Origin: AP-15 sp963795485
GTDB taxonomy: Bacteria; Pseudomonadota; Alphaproteobacteria; ATCC43930; CGMCC-115725
Direction of reading: 5' to 3'
DNA: 64,000 bases
NCBI GenBank assembly: GCA_963795485.1
Contig: CAWCIL010000008.1
Coordinates: forward strand, 930,001-994,000
Shown here one piece after another: positions 46,689 to 59,442 of this stretch. Each line of letters begins with the position of its first letter. Position 1 is the first letter of the stretch. Position numbers and translations under genes: made by a program. The notes under the pieces were generated by a model. That model had not been told where the DNA came from. It worked only from the letters and a program-made list of their open reading frames with translations, and did no database searches.

Positions 46689-47951
46689 ATGACCACGGCC
46701 AGCCCGAGGATTTTCGAGCCGGGAAGGGAGCGGCGGCCGGGCGGGTTCGACCCGCGCCGGCTCAGGAACGAGTTTCCGATCTTCGCCAACAACCCCGACC
46801 TGGTGTTTCTCGATTCGGCGGCGAGCGCGCAAAAGCCGCGCGCGGTCATCGACGGGATCGCCGACTATTACCGCAACGACTACGCCAATGTGCATCGCGG
46901 GGTGTACCGCCTCAGCGAGCGCTCGACCGACCTGTTCGAGGAAGCGCGGGAAAAGACCCGCGCCTTTGTGAACGCCGCGGACCAGGAGGAGATCGTCTTC
47001 GTCCGCAACACGACGGAGGCCATCAACCTCGTCGCCTACAGCTGGGGCGATGCCTTCGTGCATGCCGGCGACGAGGTGCTGATCAGCGATCTGGAGCACC
47101 ATTCGAACCTGGTGCCGTGGCAGATGTTGTGCGAGCGCGCCGGTGCCCGGCTGGTGGTGGCGCCGACCGACGCCACCGGCGAATTCGATCTACGCGAATT
47201 CGAAGCCCGGCTGTCGGCGCGCACGCGCCTCGTCGCGGTCACCCATATATCGAACGTCACCGGCGCCGTGCTGCCGGTGGCCCGGATCGTCGAGCTGGCG
47301 CACGCCAAGGGCGCCAAGGCGCTGATCGACGGCAGCCAGGCAGCACCTCGGCTGCCGATCGATGTGCAGGCCCTGGGCTGCGACTTTTACGCATTCACCG
47401 GCCACAAGACCTATGGCCCGACCGGGATCGGGGTGCTCTATGCACGCCGCGACGTGCTCGCGGCGATGCCCCCCTGGCAGACCGGCGGCGGCATGATCGA
47501 GCAGGTCGAGTATCCCAAGACCCTGTTCCAGGGCCCGCCGCATCGCTTCGAGGCCGGCACCCCCGACATCGCCGGTGCCATCGGGCTCGGCATCGCGATC
47601 GACTTTATCGAGGCGCTCGGCCGCGAGAACATCCGCGGGCACGAAGAGGCGTTGACCGGGTATGCCGTCGATCGCCTGTCGCGGATTGCCGGCCTGCGGC
47701 TGCTGGGCGGCGGCCAGCGGCAGCTCGCGGTCGTTTCCTTCAACCTCGAGGGCGTGCATCCGCACGATGTCGGCACCGTCCTCGACCGGCATCGGGTCGC
47801 GGTGCGCGTCGGCCATCATTGCGCGCAGCCGCTGATGGACAAGCTCGGACTGGCCGGAACGGTGCGCGCCTCGCTCGGCGTTTACAACGACGAGGACGAC
47901 ATCGACAGATTGGTCGCCGCGCTCGAAGCGGCGCGGGAGATGTTTGCATGA
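46689..47951 (+). CDS. sufS: Cysteine desulfurase SufS
   Basis: 420 residues. It begins after a short acidic lead with LRNEFPIFANNPDLVFLDSAASAQKPRAVID. HISNVTGAVLPVARIVELAHAKGAKALIDGSQ, the PLP lysine in FTGHKTYGPTGIGVLY, and RFEAGTPDIAGAIGLG follow; the catalytic cysteine is in VRVGHHCAQPLMD. It provides sulfur from cysteine to the SUF complex via SufU. Three bases after sufD; its stop overlaps the sufU start in ATGATG. No frameshift. Confidence 0.96.
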   Translation: MTTASPRIFEPGRERRPGGFDPRRLRNEFPIFANNPDLVFLDSAASAQKPRAVIDGIADYYRNDYANVHRGVYRLSERSTDLFEEAREKTRAFVNAADQEEIVFVRNTTEAINLVAYSWGDAFVHAGDEVLISDLEHHSNLVPWQMLCERAGARLVVAPTDATGEFDLREFEARLSARTRLVAVTHISNVTGAVLPVARIVELAHAKGAKALIDGSQAAPRLPIDVQALGCDFYAFTGHKTYGPTGIGVLYARRDVLAAMPPWQTGGGMIEQVEYPKTLFQGPPHRFEAGTPDIAGAIGLGIAIDFIEALGRENIRGHEEALTGYAVDRLSRIAGLRLLGGGQRQLAVVSFNLEGVHPHDVGTVLDRHRVAVRVGHHCAQPLMDKLGLAGTVRASLGVYNDEDDIDRLVAALEAAREMFA

Positions 47952-48412
47952 TGGATCTGCGCGAGCTTTATCAGGACATCATCCTCGATCATGGCCGTCA
48001 TCCGCGCAATTTCCGGCCGATCGAGCATCCAACCCATAGCGCACAGGGCTACAACCCATTGTGCGGCGACCGGGTCACGGTCTATCTGACCCTCGACGGC
48101 GACCGGATCGCCGATGTCGCGTTTCAGGGGCGCGGCTGCGCGATCTCGACCGCGGCGGCCTCGTTGATGACCGAGGTGTTGAAGGGCAAGTCGATCGAGG
48201 AAGCGCGCGAGCTGTTTGCCCATTTTCACGCGCGCGTCACCGGCGGTGCGGACAACCCGTTGCCCGAACCGCTGGCCGAGGAGATGGAGCGGCTCGAGCC
48301 TCTGACCGGGGTCAAGGCCTATCCGGCGCGGGTCAAATGCGCGACCTTGTCGTGGCACGCCCTCGAAGCCGCGCTGAAGGGCGGCGGCGACGCCCCGGTA
48401 AAGACGGAGTAG
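47948..48412 (+). CDS. sufU: SufU-type sulfur transfer/scaffold protein
   Basis: 154 residues. It begins LRELYQDIILDHGRHPRNFRP with GYNPLCGDRVTVYLTLDGD, GRGCAISTAAASLM and KCATLSWHALEAAL, providing the three cysteines and an aspartate of the SufU zinc site. In SufS/SufU systems it takes persulfide sulfur from SufS, in place of SufE. No separate SufE or SufA-type carrier is present in this operon. Overlaps sufS. Confidence 0.94.
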   Translation: MMDLRELYQDIILDHGRHPRNFRPIEHPTHSAQGYNPLCGDRVTVYLTLDGDRIADVAFQGRGCAISTAAASLMTEVLKGKSIEEARELFAHFHARVTGGADNPLPEPLAEEMERLEPLTGVKAYPARVKCATLSWHALEAALKGGGDAPVKTE

Positions 48413-48416
48413 TGCG

Positions 48417-48812
48417 ATGGCGGACCGCGATCCCTTCGATTTCGGGACTCCCGAACCGGTTCCAGAGACGGGCAGCGATGTCGAACGGCCGGAAGGCGGC
48501 GAGGACGACCCGGCGCTGATGGCCCCGGTGCTGGCGGCATTGAAGACGGTGCGCGACCCCGAAATCCCGGTCGATTTGGTCGAGCTCGGCCTCATTTACG
48601 AGCTGATCGTCAAGAAGGGCGGCACGGTCTATGTCGAGATGACCCTGACCACGCCCTCCTGCCCGGTCGCCGCCGACATGCCGGGCGAGGTCGAGGCGGC
48701 GGTCCGCGGAGTGCCCGGCGTCAACGACGCCCGAGTGAAGCTGGTCTGGACCCCCTCCTGGACCCCCGAGCGGATGAGCGAGGAAGCGAAGCTCGAGCTC
48801 GGCATGCTGTGA
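48417..48812 (+). CDS. sufT: SufT (MIP18/DUF59 family) Fe-S maturation factor
   Basis: 131 residues. After an acidic tail of 35 residues, the DUF59 core: LKTVRDPEIPVDLVELGLIYEL, TLTTPSCPVAADMPG with the reactive cysteine, and VKLVWTPSWTPERMSEEAK. It helps mature Fe-S proteins. It starts five bases after sufU and ends the suf operon; the second selenoprotein gene begins 84 bases later. Confidence 0.94.
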   Translation: MADRDPFDFGTPEPVPETGSDVERPEGGEDDPALMAPVLAALKTVRDPEIPVDLVELGLIYELIVKKGGTVYVEMTLTTPSCPVAADMPGEVEAAVRGVPGVNDARVKLVWTPSWTPERMSEEAKLELGML

Positions 48813-48896
48813 GTTGACTTTCCGGTGCGCCTCGCCGATGGTCCGCGGCCGGCCAGCTTGGCGCAGCGGCGCCGCCGTGCACAAGGAGAGCACCGA

Positions 48897-50108
48897 GTGC
48901 GACTGACCGATCTGCCCGCGGCCACGGCCAAGCGCCTGGCCGAGCTCGAATGCCCGAATTTCACGACGACGCCGTGGGTCGGCGGTCCCCCGCTGGCGCA
49001 GCGACGGGTCGCGATTGTGTCATCCGCCGGCCTCGTCGTCCGAGGCGAGACGCCGTTTCGCGGGCGCGACGCCGATTATCGCGCGATCCCGTCCGCGACC
49101 TCGGCCGACCAGCTGCTGATTAGCCACATTTCGATCAATTTCGACCGCACCGGCTTCGAAGAGGACCGGAACGTAGTCTTCCCGCTCGATCGGCTGAACG
49201 AGCTGGCTGCCGACGGCGCGATCGGCTCGGTGGCGGCGACGCATTATTCGTTCATGGGCGCCACCGACCCGGTGCAGATGGAAGGCCATGCCCGCGAGGT
49301 CGCCGCCCACCTCAAACGCGACAGCGTCGACGCCGTCCTGCTCTCCCCCGTTTGACCGCTCTGCACGCGCGCCGTGTGCGCGCTGGGGCACTATCTCGAG
49401 GAAGAAGGCATCGCGACGGTGGCGGTCGGGCTGATCCGGCCGCAGATCGAAAACACCCGGCCGCCGCGGGCCTTGTGGGTGCCGTTCGAGCTCGGACGGC
49501 CATTCGGGCCGCCGAGCGATCCGGCGTTTCAGAAAGACGTGGTGCTCGCGGCGTTGCGCATGCTCGAACGTGCCGACGGGCCGGTGGCGATCGAGGACTT
49601 CCCGCACGACGATCCGCGCGAACGGCCCGACCCGGTTTGGCGCCCGCCCTTCGCCGCGGCCCCGATCGGCGCTGACGCCAATGGCTACGCCATCGCCGAT
49701 GCGCTCGACAGCGAGATCGCGCGGCTCGGCGAAGCTTACCGCCGCTCGGTTTCCGAACGCCGGCGCACGACCCTGGGGTTGAGCGGATTGTCGATCGGCG
49801 AAGTCGGCGACTATATCGGCGCTTGGCTGCGTGGCCAAAACCCGGCGAGCCCGAATGGCGAGATGTCGGCGCCGCTGACCCTGCGCTTTGCCGTAGACGA
49901 CCTCAAAGCCTATTGCCTCGAAGCTGCCCTCGCTGGGCCGGCCAGGCCGTCGAGCAAGCAGCTCGCCGACTGGCTGTGGAACGAGACCGCTTCCGGAGCC
50001 GCGATCCAGGCGCTGCGCCGGGCTTATCGCGAGGCCGACGACGATCGGCTCAAGCTGATCGCCGGCAATTTCCTCGTTCCCAATTTGCGCGTGCCGCCCG
50101 GCGGATAG
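48897..50108 (+). CDS. GrdB-like selenoprotein (glycine/sarcosine/betaine reductase selenoprotein B family), Sec at in-frame TGA
   Basis: 403 residues if TGA 49353-49355 is selenocysteine. The GTG start at 48897 has AAGGAG upstream. Before the TGA: LECPNFTTTPWVGGPPLAQRR, VAIVSSAGLVVRGETPFRG, RDADYRAIP, NFDRTGFEEDRNVVFPLDRL and DAVLLSPV. After it, in the same frame, PLCTRAVCALGHYLEEEGIA, PRALWVPFELGRPFGPPSD and a C-terminal extension of about 150 residues absent from the other GrdB-like gene of this window. The motif is U-P-L-C. The frame continues without other stops to 50108. Function in thiol/selenol redox chemistry is inferred from the family; substrate unknown. It follows the suf operon on the same strand and may share its transcript. 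Confidence 0.85.
49353..49383 (+). other. Sec TGA codon and candidate bacterial SECIS hairpin
   Basis: The TGA is followed after 11 bases by GCGCGC, loop CGTGT, GCGCGC, a 6-bp all-GC stem. Offset and size resemble the SECIS hairpin of E. coli fdhF (11 bases from UGA). The GU in the loop fits SelB binding rules loosely. Confidence 0.45.
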
Positions 50109-50144
50109 GTCCGCCGCTGCCCGAGCCCCCGGTCGGAGCCTCGA

Positions 50145-51653
50145 TCAGCCGCGGGCGACGTAGCCGTAGGCGGCGTTGCTGCGCGCCGGGCGGTCGTCGA
50201 GATAGGCGGCCTTGATCCGCCCGAGCCCGTCCTCGTCCCACGGCGTCAGCTCCGCGTGGCGCTGGAGCTTGTAAAAGCGCGCGGCGTTGGTGCCGAAGAT
50301 CGCGTTCTTGACGGCGCCATCAGCGGCTCCGAGCGGGGCAAACCCGTGCTTTTTCTGCATGTCCTCGGGAATTTCGAGCCGGCGGAACGCCTCGATCTGC
50401 CATTGCGGCGAGCCGTACCACACCGAGTCGGTGCCCCAGAACACGTGATCCCGCCCCAATCCCTTGATCAGCGTGCCCATGAACGCGGCGCAGAAGCGCG
50501 GGTTCGCCGTCGCCGACATCGCAAAAGAGGTGCCGATATCGGCGTAGACGTTGCCGACGCCGTGCTTCGCCGGGATCGCCGCGAGGTCGGAGGCCCATTC
50601 GATGTAGCCGGTCTTCTCGAACTGGGCCAAAGCGGGGTCTGGCGATTCGGCGAACGGCCGCAACGCCGAGTGATAGATCACGAAGTTGATCTGCGGCCAG
50701 TCCTTCGCCGCCTTCGGCAGATCCTCGACCGTCGCGTATTTCCACGCGCCGCCCGGGATCGCGGTCGCATAATCGGCCGGCAGCAGGCCCTTGTGGATGC
50801 ACACTGTGGTGATCCCGGCCTTCACCGCCTTTTCGTAAAACGGGTAGACCACCTTCTCGTCATCGAGCCGCCACGGGTATTTCGTCGTCTTGGGATTGAG
50901 CGGATCGCCGATCGTGTAGCCCTTCCAGCTGTTCGGCTTGACCTCTTCGATGCAGCGATCGACCTCCTCCAGCCAGCCGGGCTGCAAGGGCGTGATGACC
51001 GAGTGGAACAACAGCCGGTTGGACCCGGCGATGCTGTTGACGGTGTCGGCCGCCTGCTTGATCTGGTCGTTGGTCAGGAACCACTCGGCTTTGTTGTCGA
51101 ACGGAGCGCCGCTCAACAGACCGATCTTCATGTCGCTGTCGAGATAGACTTCCTTTAGGAAGTTATCGAATTTGTAGCGGTCGAGGGTCAGCCCGTACTT
51201 GTCGTTCAACAGGCCAGGGTCCCAATGCTGCGCGGCATACTTGGCGAGGAAAAGGATGTCCGGGACATTGTAGTCGTCGTGCACGAAATGAAGCTGGTCG
51301 TCGAGGATGAACTGGCCTTTGAGCGCCTGGTCCCGTTCGGCGGCCGCCTCGGGCTCGGCCGCCTCGGCCCTCGACACTTGGAAGACCGGCCCGAACACGT
51401 CGTTCAGCGCGATAAAGGCGGTCGCCATGCCGCAGCTCGTGCGCAGGAAGTTCCGGCGGCTGGTGCCGAGCTTTTTCGCGGTGGCACCCGCAAGCTCCTT
51501 CAGCCGGTCCTCGAACTGGCGCTGCCGCGGCGTCTGCGGCAGCGGGTTGAATTCGCCGTTCGACACCATCCGGGTCGGCACCGGCGAGCGGAACGCCGCC
51601 CTTTCGGCCGGCTCGGTCGCGGCAAGCTCGCGCCTGCTCAGAAAAATGCCCAT
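50145..51653 (-). CDS. Amidohydrolase-family metal-dependent hydrolase, Tat-type export
   Basis: 502 residues from ATG 51653, which has GGAGG eight bases upstream. A twin-arginine signal, TSRRNFLRTSCGMATAFIALN, lies about 60 residues in, so the N-terminal 60 residues form an unusually long lead. The mature domain has QLHFVHDDYNVPDIL and VCIHKGLLPAD, WASDLAAIPAKHGVGNVYAD, and VFWGTDSVWYGSPQWQIE, the Asp of an amidohydrolase_2 metal site. It likely folds with its metal in the cytoplasm and is exported to the periplasm. The substrate is unknown. Convergent with the selenoprotein gene; no direct link is proven. Confidence 0.85.
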   Translation of the reverse strand: MGIFLSRRELAATEPAERAAFRSPVPTRMVSNGEFNPLPQTPRQRQFEDRLKELAGATAKKLGTSRRNFLRTSCGMATAFIALNDVFGPVFQVSRAEAAEPEAAAERDQALKGQFILDDQLHFVHDDYNVPDILFLAKYAAQHWDPGLLNDKYGLTLDRYKFDNFLKEVYLDSDMKIGLLSGAPFDNKAEWFLTNDQIKQAADTVNSIAGSNRLLFHSVITPLQPGWLEEVDRCIEEVKPNSWKGYTIGDPLNPKTTKYPWRLDDEKVVYPFYEKAVKAGITTVCIHKGLLPADYATAIPGGAWKYATVEDLPKAAKDWPQINFVIYHSALRPFAESPDPALAQFEKTGYIEWASDLAAIPAKHGVGNVYADIGTSFAMSATANPRFCAAFMGTLIKGLGRDHVFWGTDSVWYGSPQWQIEAFRRLEIPEDMQKKHGFAPLGAADGAVKNAIFGTNAARFYKLQRHAELTPWDEDGLGRIKAAYLDDRPARSNAAYGYVARG

Positions 51654-51773
51654 TGCGTAACCTCCCACCAGCATTGAGCGCCGCGGACGCTTCGGAGCGC
51701 CCGCTTTCAATGTTCTTTGATCGTCGAAACCGTAAGCGTCCTCCCGCCGATCATTTGCGTCAAGCCGGCGAGC

Positions 51774-52916
51774 TTAACCATCAAGCGCGGCGTCGAGGTC
51801 GGCGAGAAGGTCGGCCGGGTCCTCGATCCCGACCGAGAGACGCAGCAGATCGGGCGGGGCCGGACTGTCGGCACCCTCAATCGAGGCGCGGTGCTCGATC
51901 AGGCTTTCGACGCCGCCGAGCGACGTCGCCCTCTGCCAGACTTCGACCCGCGCCGCGACGGCGATCGCCGCCTCCGCCCCGCCGGCGACACGGATGCTGA
52001 GCATGCCGCCAAAGCCGCCGCTCATCTGGCGCGCGGCGATCGCGTGGCCGGGATGCGACGGCAGCCCGGGATAGAGCACCTCGCGGATCCGCCGATGCCC
52101 TGGCAAGGCTTCGGCGATCTGCTGCGCCGATCGGCAGGCGCGCTCGACGCGGGGGAACAAAGTGCGCATGCCGCGCAGCAGCAGATAAGCCTCGAAGCCG
52201 CCGAGAATGGCGCCGCCGCCGCTGCGGGCGGCGCGCACCCGTTCCCAGAACGCGTCCTTGTGCGCCGTCGTCAGGCTGCCGGCGATCACGTCGCTGTGGC
52301 CGTTCAGGTACTTGGTCGCCGAGTGCATCACCAAATCGGCGCCTAATGCCAAGGGCCGGGTCAGCACCGGGGTCGCCGCGGTGCTGTCGACCGCGAGCAA
52401 TGCGCCGGCCTGGTGCGCGATCTCGGCGGCCGCGGCGATGTCGGTCACCGACCACACCGGGTTGGCCGGGGTCTCGATCCATAGGAGGCGGGTGTGCCCC
52501 GGTCGCACCGCCGAGCGCAGCGCATCGAGCGCGCCCGCGTCGACAAAATCGGTCTCGATCCCCCAGGTCTCGGCAAAATTTTTGAGCCAGGCGCGCAGCC
52601 CCCAATACATGACGCGCGGCGCCACCACATGGGACCCGCGCGGCAGGCTCTGAAAAACCGCGGCCGCCGCCGCCATCCCGGACGAAAACAGCAACGAGTT
52701 GGCACCGCCTTCGAGCGCGGTCAGCAGGGCCTGCGGCTGGTCGTAGCTCGGGTTGTCGGCGCGCCCATAGCTGCGCCCGCGCCGATACTGGTTGTCGGGA
52801 TCGCGCAGAAAGGTCGTCGCCATGTGGACCGGCAGCACCACGGCGCCGGTCGAAGGATCGGTCCAGCCGAGCGCCTGCGCGGCGAGGGTGGCGGGATGCA
52901 GCGTTTTGCCGGTCAT
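51774..52916 (-). CDS. PLP-dependent Cys/Met metabolism enzyme (cystathionine gamma-synthase/beta-lyase family)
   Basis: 380 residues from ATG 52916 (GGAG seven bases upstream). Family features: YGRADNPSYDQPQALLTALEGG, FSSGMAAAAAVFQSL, RLLWIETPANPVWSV, and the PLP lysine in VMHSATKYLNGHSDVIAGSL. The C terminus has SLGGVESLIEHRAS and LLRLSVGIEDPADLLADLDAAL. It makes or breaks cystathionine or homocysteine-type sulfur bonds; the exact reaction is not determinable from motifs. The gene stands alone, divergent from the glycoside hydrolase. Confidence 0.9.
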   Translation of the reverse strand: MTGKTLHPATLAAQALGWTDPSTGAVVLPVHMATTFLRDPDNQYRRGRSYGRADNPSYDQPQALLTALEGGANSLLFSSGMAAAAAVFQSLPRGSHVVAPRVMYWGLRAWLKNFAETWGIETDFVDAGALDALRSAVRPGHTRLLWIETPANPVWSVTDIAAAAEIAHQAGALLAVDSTAATPVLTRPLALGADLVMHSATKYLNGHSDVIAGSLTTAHKDAFWERVRAARSGGGAILGGFEAYLLLRGMRTLFPRVERACRSAQQIAEALPGHRRIREVLYPGLPSHPGHAIAARQMSGGFGGMLSIRVAGGAEAAIAVAARVEVWQRATSLGGVESLIEHRASIEGADSPAPPDLLRLSVGIEDPADLLADLDAALDG

Positions 52917-53130
52917 CGCAATTCTCCAACCTTCGTGGCCGGCCGGTGCGTTGCCGAGCCGCAGGGCTGGCAAAACACGCCCGCCCCCAAAGCACGCCGG
53001 GCCCGATCTCGGACAGCCCGCGTTCGAGAAAGCTTAAAGCATTTTCCGCCAAAGTGATTGGTCACGGCCGGGAGACGTAATAGGCTCCATCCTATCGCCT
53101 TGGGGGACAGGCGCGAGGGACAGGGCGACA

Positions 53131-55862
<2,732 letters not shown>

Positions 55863-55866
<4 letters not shown>

Positions 55867-57926
55867 GCTCCGGCAACACGGCGCCGGATCCTCTCGCCCG
55901 GCTGGCGCCGGTCCGCTTCGGCCGCGCCGTCTGCGGCGACCTCGCCGCCGCCGAGCGGCGCGAATGGTGGATCGCCAGCGGGACCGGCGGCTATGCCGGC
56001 GGCACCCTCGCGCAGACCCTGACCCGGCGCTATCACGCGCTGCTGGTGGCGCCGGTCGATCCGCCGCTCGGCCGCGTCCTGGTGCTCGCCAAGGCCGATG
56101 CGCATCTGGTCGAGGGCGGCGTCGCGCACCCGTTGTTCGCCAACCGTTGGGCGAGCGGTGCGGTCGAGCCCAAGGGTTACCTGGCGCTGGAGAGCTTTCA
56201 CCTCGACGGCACGATCCCGGTGTGGCGCTTCGTGTTCGGCGACCGGGCCGTCGAGCAGCGGGTGTGGATGGAGCCCGGCGCGGATACGGTTCATGTCGCC
56301 TGGCGGCTCGAAGGCGAAGCCGGCGAGGCCTCATATCTCTCGGTGGCGCTGCTGGCCAACGGCCGCGACCACCATGGCGACACCTGGCCCGGTTTTGCGC
56401 CGCACATCGCCGCCGACGGCGGCGCGGTGACGGTCACGGCGGCGGACCGGTTCGCCCTCTATATCGCCGCGAGCGGCGGCGCCATTGTGGCGCGCCGGGA
56501 TTGGTATCGCGATTTCGATATGCCGGTCGAGCGCGAGCGCGGCCTCGGAGCCAGCGACTCGCACCTCCACGTCGGCGACCTCGAATTGCCCCTGGCAGCG
56601 GGAATTTGGAGCGGCTTTGCCGCCAGCCTCGGGCCTCAGCCGACACCGGATCTCGACGCGGCGCTCGAACGCCGCCGCGGGCACGATCGCGGGGTGCTGC
56701 AACGCGCGGTCGCCGCCGACCCGGTCTTTGCCGAGGCGCCCGGCTGGGTCATGCGGCTGGTGCTGGCGACCGATCTGTTCATCATCGCCCGGCCATTGCC
56801 GGGGCTGCCCGACGGGCATTCGGTCATCGCCGGCTATCCGTGGTTCGGCGATTGGGGCCGCGACACGATGATCTCGCTGCCCGGGCTGTGCCTGGCGACC
56901 GGCCGGTTCGACACCGCGCGGCTGATCCTCGAAACCTTCGCCCGGTTTGTCGATCGCGGCATGCTGCCGAACGTCTTTCCGGGCGCCGGCGACAAACCCG
57001 ACTACAACACCGCCGATGCGAGCCTGTGGTACATCGAGGCGTGGCGCGCCTATCTCGAAGCGACTGGCGACGACGCGGCATTGCGCCGGGTCTTTCCGGT
57101 GCTGGCCGAGATCGTCGACTGGCACGTCAAAGGTACGCGTTACGGCATCGGCGTCGATCCCGAGGACGGGCTGCTGCGCGCCGGCGAAAAGGGCGTGCAG
57201 CTGACCTGGATGGATGCACGGGTCGGCGATTGGGTGGTCACTCCGCGCATCGGCAAGCCCGTTGAGGTCAACGCGCTGTGGTACAACGCGCTCGCGGCGA
57301 TGGCGGCGATGGCCCGGCGGATCGGGCTGCCGGACGAGCGCTATCGCGCGGCCGCCGATACCGCGCGGCGGGGCTTCGCTCGCTTCGCGCTGTCCGCCGG
57401 CGATGGTCTTTACGACGTCATCGATGGGCCCGACGGGTCGGATGCGAGCCTGCGGCCGAACCAGATTTTCGCGGTCAGCCTGTGGGCGAGCCCGCTCGAT
57501 CCGGTGCTGCGGCGCGCCGTGCTCAAGCGCTGCGGCAGGGCGCTCGTCACCTCTTACGGCCTGCGCTCGCTGGGCGCGGACGACCCGGCCTATCGCCCCG
57601 CCTGCTCCGGCGCGCCGGTCGAGCGCGACGGCGCCTATCACCAGGGCACAGTTTGGGCCTGGCTGCTCGGGCCCTGGGCGCAGGCCCATTATCGGGTCCA
57701 CGGGGACGCGGCGGCGGCGCAGCGTTTCCTCGACCCGATCGGCGATCATCTGGCCGATGCCGGGCTCGGCCAGGTCAGCGAGATCTTCGACGGCGACCCG
57801 CCACACACGCCGCGCGGTTGTCCGGCGCAGGCCTGGTCGGTCGCCTGCGTGCTCGAAGCCTGGTGGCGGCTCGAACGGGCGAAATCCGCGGCTCGGCCGT
57901 CCGGCGGCCCTGTCACGGTCTGTTGA
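55863..57926 (+). CDS. Amylo-alpha-1,6-glucosidase (glycogen debranching enzyme type)
   Basis: 687 residues. The N-terminal domain has EWWIASGTGGYAGGTLAQTL and TRRYHALLVAPVDPPLGRVL, the bacterial GDE N domain. The catalytic (alpha/alpha)6 barrel (GH133-type) has GYPWFGDWGRDTMISLPGL, YNTADASLWYIEAWRAYLEA, EKGVQLTWMDARVGDWVVTPR and QGTVWAWLLGPWAQAHYRVHG. It cleaves alpha-1,6 branches of glycogen-like glucans. The TTG start at 55863 overlaps the GH63-like gene, so the two are translationally coupled and likely act on the same polymer. No frameshift. Confidence 0.93.
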
Positions 57927-57962
57927 TCGGACGTTGCGAGGCCGCCGCTGTAGTCTCGCACG

Positions 57963-58668
57963 ATGATCAAGATCTCGATGCTCCTCGCGGCACTTTGCGT
58001 CGCGGCGACCGCGGCTCCGGCGGGTGCAGCCCAGCGCCCGATTGTCGTCGAATTGTTCACCTCCGAGGGCTGCTCTTCGTGTCCGCCGGCCGATGCTCTA
58101 TTGGCCGAGCTGGCAACCCGTCCCGACGTTCTGGCGCTGTCGTTCGATGTCGATTACTGGGACCGGCTCGGCTGGAAGGACCCGTTTTCGAGCCCGCAGG
58201 CGACCGCGCGCCAGCAGGACTACGCCCGGCTCCTCGGCACCGGCACGGTCTACACGCCGCAGATTGTCGTCGACGGCAGATGGGAGGGGGTCGGCTCGGA
58301 CCGGGCCGCGGTCGAGCAACCTGCTCGATAAAGCCGGGCAGGCGCGCGCGGGTGTGCCGATGACCCTCGCCGTGGAGCACGGCCAGGCCCGGATCGGGCT
58401 GGGCGCGGACGGCAAGGCGTCAGGCGTCGTATGGCTGATCGGCTTCGACCGCCGCCGGGTCGACGCCGTCCGCGGCGGCGAAAACGAGGGGCGGACCTTG
58501 ACCCATATCGATGTGGTCCGCGGCTTCGACATGGTCGGCCGTTTCACCGGCGCGCCGGCCGCCATCGCGGCCCCGCTGACCTGGCGCAGCGAGCGCGTCG
58601 CCGCCATTCTTCAAGCTGAAGATGGCCGGATTCTCGGCACCGCGGTTGCTGATGCGTCACCCCGTTGA
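57963..58668 (+). CDS. DUF1223 exported thioredoxin-fold protein (one frameshift)
   Basis: 234 residues after removing one base near 58310. A signal peptide (MIKISMLLAALCVAATAAPAGA) precedes VVELFTSEGCSSCPPADALLAEL, the DUF1223 active-like C-x2-C, and VDYWDRLGWKDPFSSPQAT. The C-terminal beta domain is LLDKAGQARAGVPMTLAVEHG and onwards to 58668. Role in periplasmic redox unknown. 36 bases after the debranching enzyme, same strand. Confidence 0.85.
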
Positions 58669-58700
58669 CCGGGCCGCGCAGCCTGTCCCCGGGGTGGGCG

Positions 58701-59337
58701 TCAGTCGCGACTGCTCAACGCCAGCCGGACGCCGAGGCCGATCAACAGCGCGCTCGACCACCAGCGCTGGACGCGCGCCCAGAACGGGTGGCGGGCGAGC
58801 AATGCCGCCAACGAGCCGCCGAGCAGCGCCACGACGAGATTGGTGGGCAGCCCGGTGACCTGGAACAGCAACCCGAGGACGAGCATCTGCAGGCGCGGCG
58901 CACCGCGCGCCGGATCGACGAATTGCGGTAGGAAGGCGAAGAAGAACAGCAGCAGCTTTGGATTGAGCAGGTCGGTCAGCAGACCCTGCCAAAAGGCCTT
59001 GGCCAGCGAGCGCCGGCCGCCTTCGGACCCGGCCGGCAATCCCGGCAATCCCACCCGACCGGAAGCCGGCGACGCCGAGATAGACGAGATAGGCCGCACC
59101 GCAATATTTGACGATCGCGAAAGCGAGCGGCGAATAAACGAACAGCGCCGACAGCCCGAAGGCGGCAGCCACCGCCTGGAGCATCGATGCGGCGGCCAGG
59201 CCGAGCACCGAAACGACGGCAACGCTGCGTCCTCGGCCGAGACAACGCGACAGAATGAACAGCATGGCCGGTCCCGGCGTCAGGTTGAGCGCCAGCGCCG
59301 CGAGCATAAAGAGCGCCATTGTCTGTGGGGTCGGCAT
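58701..59337 (-). CDS. LysE-family translocator (one frameshift)
   Basis: 211 residues, six likely helices. It starts TMALFMLAALALNLTPGPAML, the LysE/RhtB signature, with a second helix VAVVSVLGLAAASMLQAV, KYCGAAYLVYLGV. After a shift near 59050 (one inserted base) it continues FWQGLLTDLLNPKLLLFFFAFLPQFVDP and ends in WWSSALLIGLGVRLALSS. Exports amino acids or their analogues. Divergent with the VOC gene. Confidence 0.88.
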
Positions 59338-59442
59338 GCGCGCATCTCCGCGGCGGCCGCGGCACGGCGATCACCGCCGCCTCGCCGCGCGCGGCGGATC
59401 ATGGCACACTCGCCACCGCCTTCTCAGCCGGGAGATCCATCC

